13,934 nucleotides of DNA. It comes from Cellvibrionaceae bacterium. Its GTDB lineage: Bacteria > Pseudomonadota > Gammaproteobacteria > Pseudomonadales > Cellvibrionaceae. Positions within the stretch are counted from its first letter, which is position 1. Each line of letters begins with the position of its first letter. Both the position numbers and the translations under genes were made by a program. Positions 5,991 through 13,426 of the stretch are shown piece by piece. The notes under the pieces are model-generated. The model searched no databases, was not told where the DNA came from, and saw only the letters and a program-made list of their open reading frames with translations. The stretch spans positions 1 through 13,934 of the forward strand of contig JAGKXD010000101.1 in NCBI GenBank assembly GCA_021151525.1, given 5' to 3'.

Positions 5991-6851
5991 TTAAATCAAC
6001 TCCGCATAACCATCTTTAAAACTGGGGTAACGAAATTCGAACCCCGAATCTAACAAGCGCTGATTACTGCAGCGCTTGTTGCCGCGTTCATTCGTGGCCG
6101 CATCTGACAGAAAATTCTCCACCCCCATTTGCTCTGCCAGCCAAGTCACCACCTCTAGCATGGGTGCTGGCGATGAATCGCTTGCTAGATACAAGGGCGC
6201 TATGGGTTTGCCTTGGCGATGCAACTCGATCAAATGCGCAAGGCTGCGCGCGCAATCATCGGCATGAATACGGTTGGTGAAATGGGTACTCGCCGAGGCC
6301 TTAGCCTGCCGCACCTGTTCAATCAAGCGGTTGCGATTAGGGCCGTAAATGCCGCTAAAACGCACAATTGTGTAAGCAAAACCGCTATTTTTGATAAGCG
6401 CCTCAGCCTCTAGTAGACGTTTACCGCTAAAACCGTCGGGCAAGGTAGGTGATGCCTCATCCACCCAAGATGCATCCATCTGCCCATACACAGCAGAGCT
6501 GGAAACAAAGACTAACAAAGGCGACTTTTGGGCTTGAGCGCGTAAAGCTGTCACCAGATTCTGGCAAGTTTGCACATAAGCGCGTTCATAGCCTGCATCG
6601 CTGCGCTCACTGGGCGTCATGGTGACAACCACCACATCAAAGTTATGTTGCAAAACCTGCGCGAGCTGCTGGGAATCAGTAACATCGCAAGCTTGATAAT
6701 GAAGGAAAGCCGTGTCCTCCGACGGTGTGCGCCGCAAGCCGGTGACTTCATAGGTATCTTGCGGCAAGCACTGCGCCAAGCGCTGGCCTATGTCGCCGCA
6801 TCCAACTATTAAAACTTGCTCTTTTGATAGAGATTGACTATTCATTACCAT
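5991..6851 (-). CDS. NAD(P)-binding epimerase/reductase of the SDR superfamily (YeeZ-like)
   Basis: 286-residue soluble Rossmann-fold protein of the extended SDR (epimerase) type. The nucleotide-binding motif is VLIVGCGDIGQRLA with G17-x-G19-x-x-G22 near the N-terminus. The next strand region carries VFVSSSAVYGQ, where catalytic serines normally lie, then WVDEASPTLP and GKRLLEAEALI, then VRFSGIYGPNRNRLI. The usual SDR catalytic Y-x-x-x-K is not obvious: GFSGK occupies that place, with Gly where Tyr is expected. This recalls the YeeZ-type branch. Substrate unknown. ATGs at 6851 and 6845 are both possible; the first is better placed relative to AAGG on the minus strand, though the spacing is long. 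It converges with the esterase gene. Confidence 0.82.
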   Translation of the reverse strand: MVMNSQSLSKEQVLIVGCGDIGQRLAQCLPQDTYEVTGLRRTPSEDTAFLHYQACDVTDSQQLAQVLQHNFDVVVVTMTPSERSDAGYERAYVQTCQNLVTALRAQAQKSPLLVFVSSSAVYGQMDASWVDEASPTLPDGFSGKRLLEAEALIKNSGFAYTIVRFSGIYGPNRNRLIEQVRQAKASASTHFTNRIHADDCARSLAHLIELHRQGKPIAPLYLASDSSPAPMLEVVTWLAEQMGVENFLSDAATNERGNKRCSNQRLLDSGFEFRYPSFKDGYAELI

Positions 6852-6888
6852 TTAAATCAGTTACCTTCTAACGTTACTGAATTTCGTC

Positions 6889-6988
6889 ATTTAAGTAGGG
6901 AGTCGTCATCCTCGCGCAGCGGGAATCCATTGCTCTGATTACTCTAAAAGCTGGATCCCCGCTACGCGAGGATGACGACTCCCTTAAA
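6889..6988. repeat. Family A inverted repeat (32-bp arms), MITE/REP-like
   Basis: Arms at 6898-6929 and 6952-6983 are 32 bases each and match at 30 of 32 positions as inverted copies, with a 22-base spacer (6930-6951). The core is GTCATCCTCGCG...GGGAATCCA against its complement, and AT-rich flanks (TTTAAG...CTTAAAG) extend the symmetry. The core resembles the widespread GTCATTCCCGCG...GGGAATCCA palindromic repeats of Proteobacteria. No ORF lies inside. Partial copies are at 1-13 and 831-867. It lies between the divergent epimerase and oxyR genes. Confidence 0.85.
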
Positions 6989-7039
6989 GAGTTAGGGTTG
7001 AAGCGAGCTGCAACCTTTTTTTAATCATGGGAGCCCCAC

Positions 7040-7954
7040 ATGACCCTCACCGAACTCCGCTACATAGTCACCCTCGCCCAAGAGCAGCACTTTGGTCGCG
7101 CTGCAGACCGCTGCTACGTCAGCCAGCCTACGCTCAGCATTGCAGTCAAAAAACTGGAAGACGAACTGGGCGTGGCTCTGTTTGAGCGCACCAAATCGCG
7201 CGTACACCCAACGCCGCTGGGCGAGCAAATCGTCAAGCAAGCGAATCTGGTACTGGAACAAACAGCCACCATCAAAGACATGGCCGACGCGGGCAAAGAC
7301 CAGCTCAGCAGCCCGCTCTCGGTAGGTGCGATTTTCACCATCGGCCCCTATTTGCTGCCGCAGTTTATCCCCCATTTGCAGACACTCGCCAGCAAAATGC
7401 CGCTCTATGTGGAAGATGGCTACACCCACACCCTACGCAAAAAACTGCGCAACGGCGAGCTGGATGTGATCATTGTCGCACTGCCATTTAACGAGCCCGA
7501 TGTAGTCACCCAAGCGCTCTACGATGAACCTTTCGTAGTGCTTATGCCGCATGATCACCCACTCGCCGCCAAAACCGAAATCGACCCCGGCGAAATCGGC
7601 AGCCAGCAATTATTGCTCTTGGGCGAAGGCCACTGCTTCCGCGACCAAGTGCTCACGACTTGCCCGAATATCCATCAAACCGAAGAAACCAACTCCAATG
7701 TGCGCACCGCTGCCGAAGGCAGCAGCCTAGAAACCTTGCGCCATATGGTTGCCTCAGGCTTGGGCATCACCATACTGCCGCAGTCGGCAGCGAGCAGTAG
7801 CATTTACAGCTCTAACCTGCTGGTGACTCGTCCGTTTATTGAGCCGGCCCCAAGCCGTACCGTAGCCTTGGCATGGCGCGCCAGCTTCCCGCGCCATAAG
7901 GCGATTGATGCACTGCGAAAATCCATCCAAATGGCTAGAAGCCATCTAAAATAA
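7040..7954 (+). CDS. oxyR: Hydrogen peroxide-sensing LysR-type regulator OxyR
   Basis: 304-residue LysR-type regulator, same length as typical OxyR. An N-terminal winged HTH (residues 1-60: LRYIVTLAQEQHFGRAAD, VSQPTLSIAVKKLEDELG, LFER) is followed by the substrate/redox domain from ~90. The two peroxide-reactive cysteines fall at exactly the E. coli numbers: Cys199 in GEGHCFRD and Cys208 in LTTCPN. These form the disulfide that turns OxyR into an activator of catalase, alkyl hydroperoxide reductase and related genes. The start ATG has GGGAG seven bases upstream (7029-7033). The next gene starts 48 bases after the stop on the same strand, and recG follows, recalling the oxyR-recG pair of Pseudomonas. 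Confidence 0.96.
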   Translation: MTLTELRYIVTLAQEQHFGRAADRCYVSQPTLSIAVKKLEDELGVALFERTKSRVHPTPLGEQIVKQANLVLEQTATIKDMADAGKDQLSSPLSVGAIFTIGPYLLPQFIPHLQTLASKMPLYVEDGYTHTLRKKLRNGELDVIIVALPFNEPDVVTQALYDEPFVVLMPHDHPLAAKTEIDPGEIGSQQLLLLGEGHCFRDQVLTTCPNIHQTEETNSNVRTAAEGSSLETLRHMVASGLGITILPQSAASSSIYSSNLLVTRPFIEPAPSRTVALAWRASFPRHKAIDALRKSIQMARSHLK

Positions 7955-8002
7955 GGAAAAACTAGAACCCACGCATAAAATTACAATAACGAGGCATCAC
8001 CC

Positions 8003-8881
8003 ATGCGAAAAATATTCTTGGCGGCGCTTGTTATAGTGGCGAGCGCCACCGCCACGGCAGATCTGCAACAAGCACAACTCGCCTTTAAACGCGGCGAACA
8101 CGAGGCAGCCATTAAAGAATTTACTGCGCTTGGGAATGCTGGCGATATAAGTGCTCAGCTGATTTTGGGCGTACTTTACAGCCGAGGCCTAGTTTACAGT
8201 AAGGGCGGCGCCGTAGAACGCAACGATAAGGCCGCTGCCATGTGGCTTCAAAAAGCCGCCGACCAAGGCAATACAGATGCCGCCTTTTTATTGGGGCAAG
8301 TGTACGAAAACAGCCAATTAATTCAAAACTACGCGCAAGCCACAACCTGGTACCACAAGGCAGCCCAGCAGGGATCAGCACGAGCGCAAGTTCGCTTGGG
8401 ACATATCTACAACCGCGGCTTGGGCACCACCCAAAACTACAATGAAGCCGTACTCTGGTACGGTAAAGCCGCCCTGCAAAATGACGCCGAAGCCCAATAT
8501 TCACTGGGACTTATGTATGCCCTCGGCAAAGGTCTAGGCAAAAACGACAAGCTCGCCTTGGGCTGGCTAACCAAAGCCGCCGGCCAGCGCTATGCCGACG
8601 CTGAACTGCTTTTGGGCGATATTTACCTCACCGGTGCAGGCACCGATAAAAAGCCTGTACTCGCCTACGCTCTCTACGATTTAGCCATTAGCCACAACAC
8701 CACGGTTCAAGCAGATGCCATCAAAAAGCGCGACCGCTTGGCCAGCGAGCTAAGCCCGGAGCAACTGGAATACAGCAAGCAGCTTATCGCTGAATTTAAA
8801 AAGCCAGACAGCTTTAGCAAAACACTTAGCCGCTATTTGGAAAAATCCGATCAGATGTTCCGCTTCTTTCCCGCCAAGTAA
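8003..8881 (+). CDS. Secreted Sel1-repeat protein
   Basis: 292 residues. Residues 1-19 form a Sec signal peptide (MRKIFLAALVIVASATATA, probable cleavage before Asp20), so the protein is likely periplasmic. From ~47 to ~230 there are about five Sel1-like (SLR, TPR-related) repeats of ~36 residues, each with the A-x-x-x-L-G-x-x-Y ... A-x-x-W-x-x-K-A-A pattern. The units start near 47, 88, 123, 159 and 195; the first carries an insertion (GLVYSKGGAVERND). The C-terminal 60 residues are helical and charged. Sel1 proteins serve as protein-binding scaffolds; the partner here is unknown. It lies between oxyR and recG on the same strand, with GAGG as ribosome site, and may be co-transcribed with oxyR. 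Confidence 0.88.
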   Translation: MRKIFLAALVIVASATATADLQQAQLAFKRGEHEAAIKEFTALGNAGDISAQLILGVLYSRGLVYSKGGAVERNDKAAAMWLQKAADQGNTDAAFLLGQVYENSQLIQNYAQATTWYHKAAQQGSARAQVRLGHIYNRGLGTTQNYNEAVLWYGKAALQNDAEAQYSLGLMYALGKGLGKNDKLALGWLTKAAGQRYADAELLLGDIYLTGAGTDKKPVLAYALYDLAISHNTTVQADAIKKRDRLASELSPEQLEYSKQLIAEFKKPDSFSKTLSRYLEKSDQMFRFFPAK

Positions 8882-8914
8882 GGAGCACTCCAAAAGCTTG
8901 CGGACACAATAACT

Positions 8915-8939
8915 CCTGCAGCAAGTTGCAGGTTTTGTT
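8915..8939 (+). terminator. Possible weak intrinsic terminator after the Sel1 gene
   Basis: CCTGCA (8915-8920) and TGCAGG (8927-8932) form a 6-bp stem with a GCAAGT loop, followed by TTTTGTT. It lies 34 bases after the Sel1 stop and ends just before the upstream candidate ATG of recG (8940). The stem is short, so termination would be partial at best. Confidence 0.45.
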
Positions 8940-8978
8940 ATGTTGCCGCCTACCTACAGCTCGCCAGCCCGCTCAACT

Positions 8979-11090
8979 ATGAATAAAGCCATTGGCCAAC
9001 ACCAAACCCTCGACCAAATTCCCGTTACCGCCTTAAAAGGTGTTGGCGCGAGTTTGGCCGAGAAATTGGCGAAGATCGGCTTATTTTCGTTGCAAGATGT
9101 GCTCTTTCATTTGCCATTGCGCTATATGGATCGCACCCGCGTTACGCCCATGGGCGGCTTGCAGCCCAACATTAACGCGGTGATTGAAGGCGAAGTAAGA
9201 GCGTGCGATATAGTCTTCGGTAAACGCCGCAGCTTAGTTGTACGCATGCAGGATGGCACCGGCGGCATCACCTTGCGTTTTTACCATTTCAACGCCGCGC
9301 AGAAAAATCGCCTCACCAGCGGTACGCGCCTGCGCGTATTTGGCGAAACCCGCCGCGGCGCGGCGGGCTTGGAGATGTACCACCCCGAATACGATTTATT
9401 AGATGAAGCCGCACCCCTGCCATTAGAGCAACACCTTACCCCCATTTACCCCGCCACTGAAGGCCTAACCCAACCGCGTTTGCGCACCTTGGCTGCACAA
9501 GCGCTGAAATGGCTGGACACCCATAGCCTGCGCGAATTACTGCCCGATGAAGTGCGCCGCCAACTCAACCAAAGTTCGCTCGCCGATGCACTGCGCTACC
9601 TGCATCAGCCGCCCACCAACGCCAATGTGCATCAACTCATGGAAGGTGAACACCCATTCCAGCAGCGCTTGGCCTTTGAAGAATTGCTCGCGCACCACCT
9701 GAGCTTGCTGCTGTTGCGCCGCCAAATGCAAACCAATGGCGCACCGCGCTTAAAGCACAGCAGCCAGCTGCAAGGCCAATTTTTACAGCAACTCCCCTTT
9801 GCACTAACTCGCGCCCAAACACGGGTTTTTGAAGAAATCGCCGAGGATTTAGCCAAGCCCATACCCATGTTGCGCTTGGTTCAGGGGGATGTCGGTTCCG
9901 GCAAAACCGTGGTGGCCGCACTCGCCGCGCTCGCTGCCGTCGCCAACGGCAAGCAAGCTGCAATCATGGCGCCCACCGAAATTTTGGCCGAACAGCACCG
10001 CATTAACTTCGGCAAATGGTTGGAACCCTTAGGAATTAACGTTGGCTGGCTGACGGGCAAACTCAAAGTCGGCGAGCGCCGCACCCAACTTGCCGCTATC
10101 GCCAGCGGCGATGCGCAAATCGTGGTCGGCACCCACGCGCTCTTTCAGGAGGCAGTGGATTTTGCGGATTTGGGTTTAATCGTTATCGATGAACAACACA
10201 GATTTGGCGTACATCAGCGCCTATCTTTATCGAATAAAGGCGCAAATTCGGCAAATTCGATTGAATTACGCCCGCATCAACTGATTATGACCGCCACCCC
10301 CATTCCGCGCACTCTCGCCATGAGCGCCTATGCGGATTTGGATTGTTCGATTATCGATGAACTGCCGCCGGGGCGAACCCCAATTACCACGGTGGTGATC
10401 AGCGATCAGCGCCGCCCCGAGATTATTGAGCGGGTGCGGCTCGGCTGTGAGGAGGGCAGGCAAGCCTATTGGGTCTGCACCCTGATTGAAGAATCTGAAG
10501 CGCTGGAAGCTCAGGCCGCACAAGCCACCGCCGAAAGCCTCGCGCTGGCGCTGCCACACTTGCGAATTGGGCTAATTCACGGGCGCTTAAAACCCGCCGA
10601 AAAAGACGCGGTAATGACCGCCTTTAAAGCTAATGAGTTGGATTTGTTGGTCGCCACCACCGTCATAGAAGTGGGCGTAGACGTACCCAATGCTAGCTTG
10701 ATGATTATTGAAAACCCTGAGCGACTTGGACTCGCACAATTGCATCAGCTACGTGGACGCGTAGGTCGTGGCGCCACTGCCAGCCACTGCGTACTGCTGT
10801 ATGGCTCGCCACTATCGAACCACAGCAAAGAACGGCTGCGCGTCATGAGAGAGAGTAGCGATGGCTTTTATATTGCCGAACAAGATTTGCAATTGCGCGG
10901 CCCCGGTGAAGTTTTGGGCACCCGCCAAACCGGCGATATGCAATTCAAAATTGCCGATTTACAGCGCGATGCACACCTTTTACCCAGCGTGAAACAGGGT
11001 GCAGATTATTTAATGACGCATCACATCACACTTTGCCAAGAAATCATCTCGCGCTGGCTCGGAAAGAGTCATGTTTATCTGCAAGTTTAA
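8979..11090 (+). CDS. recG: ATP-dependent DNA helicase RecG
   Basis: Branched-DNA translocase that reverses stalled replication forks and processes R-loops and Holliday junctions. From the ATG at 8979 it has 703 residues, normal for RecG. Order: N-terminal wedge/OB domain (VTALKGVGASLAEKLAKIGL, FHLPLRYMDRT), Walker A GDVGSGKT (~303-310), DEQH box (~404-407) in VIDEQHRFGV, motif III MTATPIPRTLA (from ~437), helicase C-terminal motifs (LIHGRLKPAEKD, VATTVIEVGVDVPNA, QLRGRVGRG) and the RecG-specific GTRQTGDMQFKIADL. An in-frame ATG at 8940 would add 13 residues and has an AGG seven bases upstream. I prefer 8979 because known RecG proteins start shortly before VT-LKGVG and the upstream ATG follows directly on a terminator-like hairpin. 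Confidence 0.97.
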   Translation: MNKAIGQHQTLDQIPVTALKGVGASLAEKLAKIGLFSLQDVLFHLPLRYMDRTRVTPMGGLQPNINAVIEGEVRACDIVFGKRRSLVVRMQDGTGGITLRFYHFNAAQKNRLTSGTRLRVFGETRRGAAGLEMYHPEYDLLDEAAPLPLEQHLTPIYPATEGLTQPRLRTLAAQALKWLDTHSLRELLPDEVRRQLNQSSLADALRYLHQPPTNANVHQLMEGEHPFQQRLAFEELLAHHLSLLLLRRQMQTNGAPRLKHSSQLQGQFLQQLPFALTRAQTRVFEEIAEDLAKPIPMLRLVQGDVGSGKTVVAALAALAAVANGKQAAIMAPTEILAEQHRINFGKWLEPLGINVGWLTGKLKVGERRTQLAAIASGDAQIVVGTHALFQEAVDFADLGLIVIDEQHRFGVHQRLSLSNKGANSANSIELRPHQLIMTATPIPRTLAMSAYADLDCSIIDELPPGRTPITTVVISDQRRPEIIERVRLGCEEGRQAYWVCTLIEESEALEAQAAQATAESLALALPHLRIGLIHGRLKPAEKDAVMTAFKANELDLLVATTVIEVGVDVPNASLMIIENPERLGLAQLHQLRGRVGRGATASHCVLLYGSPLSNHSKERLRVMRESSDGFYIAEQDLQLRGPGEVLGTRQTGDMQFKIADLQRDAHLLPSVKQGADYLMTHHITLCQEIISRWLGKSHVYLQV

Positions 11091-11185
11091 AATACTGGTC
11101 TATGCTCACTAAAGACCTTATCTGTCTTAACGACCGTCAACCAAGACCGTTTTTGACCCCACACTTTCGACCTAATGAAACTAAC

Positions 11186-11192
11186 AAAGGAG
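11186..11192 (+). promoter_or_regulatory. Ribosome binding site fixing the GTG start of the HDOD gene
   Basis: AAAGGAG, six bases before GTG at 11199. The strong site decides in favour of a GTG start; no ATG in this frame fits the family N-terminus. Confidence 0.8.
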
Positions 11193-11198
11193 TAGGCC

Positions 11199-12605
11199 GT
11201 GCCAGTACCCGCTAGCGTTCAATCGTTGCTACAAACTCGCAATGTTGCTTATGATTTAGCAACAACCCCGTTTAACGACGATGACCGCCGCCTGATCTGG
11301 CATGACCAACATTTACGTAATATGAGCGCCGCTAAATCCTTGATTTTACAAGATGGCCAAGGCCGGGTTCAGGTCATTATCTCCGCTGACCGCCTACTCG
11401 ACCTTAAAGCTGTCAACCGTCAATTAGGCCGCGAGCTACAAGCGACCAGCCTTGAGGACATTCGCAAATTCTGCGCGAGCCACCAGCTGGATTCCATCCC
11501 AGCGCTCCCGAAACTAGCGGGGCTGCAAACTCTGGTCGATAAAAGCTTGCTAGATCGCAAAGAACTTTTGCTCGACTCCGGCAGCGAGGAACAATTAGTT
11601 CGTATCGACCGCAGTGAATTTGAGCAAATTCTGGAAGGCGCAACCCTGTGCGACATCTCCGTCCCCCTCGCTCCGCTCGAGGCCGACGACCTGACCACCA
11701 GCGATCAAGATCAAATCCTCGGCGCAGTGCGCAACTTCACCCAATTGCGTGTGAAGCAACGCCTTGAAGAAACCCTTGAGTTACCACCACTTTCCGATAC
11801 TGCACAGCGCATTATCAAACTGCGCGTTAACCCCAATGCTGATATCAGCGACCTCGCGCAAATCGTGGAAACCGACCCAAGCTTGGCCGCGCAAGTGGTG
11901 AGCTGGGCGGCATCGCCCTATTACTCTGCACCGGGCAAAATCAAATCCATTCACGATGCGATTGTGCGTGTGCTTGGTTTCGACATGGTGCTAAACCTAT
12001 CGCTCGGTTTATCGCTCGGCAAAACCATGACCATTCCTAAAGAGGGCCCACACGGTACTCTGCCGTACTGGCAGCAAGCCGTGTTTATGGCAGCCACCAT
12101 TGAGGGCTTGGTGACCGCCATTCCACGCGATCATCGCCCCAGCTTCGGCATGGCGTATCTCTGCGGACTTCTGCACAACTTTGGCTACCTAATTCTGGCC
12201 GAAGTATTTCCGCCCTATTTCCACGCTTACTGCGAAATGGCCGATGCCAACCCGCACGTGACCCATCAAGCCATTGAGCGTCACTTGCTCGGCGTTACCC
12301 GTGAACAACTGGCAAGCACCCTTATGTCGCTCTGGTCCATGCCAGAAGAAGTAGTTGTTGGCCTGCGCCATCAAAATAACCCCAATTTCCAAGGTGAAAA
12401 CAGCCAGTACGCCAAGTTAGTGTTTGTCGCTCAACGGCTGTTGCATCAACACAATATTGGGCAGGGGCCAAAGTTAGAGATTCCGCAATCTGTATTTGAC
12501 GACTTGCATTTGGACCCCGAAAAGGCCCAGCAAACCGTACAAAATATTCTTGAATCCAGCGAAGACTTAAAACATATTGCCCACGAGCTGAACCCCAAAC
12601 ATTGA
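11199..12605 (+). CDS. YbaK-like aminoacyl-tRNA deacylase domain fused to an HDOD domain
   Basis: 468 residues with two domains. Residues ~1-155 resemble YbaK/ProX-type aminoacyl-tRNA deacylases: AAKSLILQD with Lys46 where the catalytic lysine of YbaK lies, then ISADRLLDLKAVNRQLGR and LQTLVDKSLLDRKELLLDSG. Residues ~190-400 are an HDOD domain (LPPLSDTAQRIIKL, ETDPSLAAQVVSWAASPYY, IHDAIVRVLGFDMV, CGLLHNFGYLIL). The HD metal pair is replaced by His-Asn (HNFG), as expected for non-catalytic HDOD proteins, which act in signalling. The fusion is a recurrent architecture in gammaproteobacteria, but its role is not established. GTG start with AAAGGAG six bases upstream. It follows recG by 108 bases and ends at a clear terminator. 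Confidence 0.9.
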   Translation: MPVPASVQSLLQTRNVAYDLATTPFNDDDRRLIWHDQHLRNMSAAKSLILQDGQGRVQVIISADRLLDLKAVNRQLGRELQATSLEDIRKFCASHQLDSIPALPKLAGLQTLVDKSLLDRKELLLDSGSEEQLVRIDRSEFEQILEGATLCDISVPLAPLEADDLTTSDQDQILGAVRNFTQLRVKQRLEETLELPPLSDTAQRIIKLRVNPNADISDLAQIVETDPSLAAQVVSWAASPYYSAPGKIKSIHDAIVRVLGFDMVLNLSLGLSLGKTMTIPKEGPHGTLPYWQQAVFMAATIEGLVTAIPRDHRPSFGMAYLCGLLHNFGYLILAEVFPPYFHAYCEMADANPHVTHQAIERHLLGVTREQLASTLMSLWSMPEEVVVGLRHQNNPNFQGENSQYAKLVFVAQRLLHQHNIGQGPKLEIPQSVFDDLHLDPEKAQQTVQNILESSEDLKHIAHELNPKH

Positions 12606-12665
12606 AGGGGTCAGCCGACCGGTGCCAAGACCACTGCGGCAACCAAACCCCAAAGACGCTAAACT

Positions 12666-12706
12666 AAAACCCCTCTTCCAAACTGGCTGCAGGGGTTTTC
12701 TTTTAT
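12666..12706 (+). terminator. Intrinsic terminator after the HDOD gene
   Basis: AAAACCCCT (12666-12674) and AGGGGTTTT (12691-12699) form a perfect 9-bp stem with a 16-base loop, followed by CTTTTAT. It lies 60 bases after the HDOD stop codon and 31 bases before the next gene, so it likely ends the upstream transcript. Confidence 0.85.
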
Positions 12707-12736
12707 CAAACCCTCAATTTAGGAAGCTCCAACAAT

Positions 12737-13414
12737 ATGAGCAATGCGCAAGAAGCGGCGGCGATTTTAGTTGAACGTCGCCGAACAGGAGCACAAGGTG
12801 ATCGCCTACCCGAAAGCTGCCGCCCCACTAACATCGATGATGCACTCGCCATTCAAGCCGCCGTCACTGAGCGCTGGTGCGAGCTTATGGATGACAGCAT
12901 TGGCGGTTGGAAATGCCTGCAGCCCGTTGGCGATAAACTCATCGTCGGCCCCATTTATACCCGCACCATAGATTCTGTCGCGCCAGTTGCGCTCTGGCCA
13001 AAACTAGGCACTAGCGATATTGCGCGAATAGAACCCGAACTCGCCTTCTTCTTTGGGCAAGACCTTCCAGCCCGTGAGCAACCCTATACCCCCGCTGAGG
13101 TTGATGCCGCTATCAGCCGCACCCACCTCGCTTTAGAGTTGATTAATTGCCGCTACAACAACCCAAGCGACTGCGCTTTCCCCGAAATGCTGGCCGATGG
13201 TTTGGTTAACCAAGGGTTATTTATCGGCCCGCAAGTGGATAGCGAATTGGCACGAAATGCAGGCGAATTTACGTTAAATGTGCGCCAAAATGGTGAACTT
13301 AGCACCCATCAAGCAAAACATCCCAATACGCATCCGCGTGCGCCTTTGTATTGGTTGGCTGAGTTTTTACGCAGCCAAGGGCAGGGGATTGTGGCGGGGC
13401 AGGCGGTAATTGCG
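12737..13414 (+). CDS. 2-keto-4-pentenoate hydratase-family protein, C-terminus replaced
   Basis: N-terminal ~226 residues of a protein of the MhpD/2-hydroxypenta-2,4-dienoate hydratase family (fumarylacetoacetate hydrolase superfamily), which hydrates 2-keto-4-enoates in aromatic ring-cleavage pathways. Visible: GGWKCLQP with Lys59 near the active site, IEPELAFFF with metal-binding Glu99/Glu101, the third family glutamate Glu134 in LALELINCRY, then LYWLAEFLRSQGQGIVAGQAVI. In the family this last stretch continues into a GSYAG-like motif and ~35 more residues. Here it instead runs in frame into an RND pump sequence after Ala226. The ATG has AGGAAG about ten bases upstream. The intact part shows no stop or frameshift, so the real gene is probably functional and only the right end of this sequence is wrong or recombined. 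Confidence 0.8.
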
Positions 13415-13426
13415 CGCCTGCGGCCC
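13405..13426. other. Chimeric junction, hydratase gene to RND efflux pump gene
   Basis: Up to about 13414 the frame encodes hydratase-like GQAVIA. From about 13415 it encodes RLRPKLA, the start of a conserved RND-pump stretch. Both families can have V-I-A-like residues here, so a few bases of microhomology (around GTAATTGCGCGC) may blur the exact breakpoint. The reading frame is kept. No inverted repeat, integrase or target duplication is seen at the joint. Confidence 0.75.

Noticed and set aside
6998..7025. TTGAAG...TTTAAT as an oxyR promoter
   Set aside because: With a 16-base spacer the transcription start would fall at about 7032, inside the Shine-Dalgarno sequence, leaving a leader too short to be convincing.
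11102..11215. Small plus-strand ORF between recG and the HDOD gene
   Set aside because: It has no ribosome site at the internal ATG, overlaps the well-supported GTG start of the HDOD gene, and its frame continues from inside recG.
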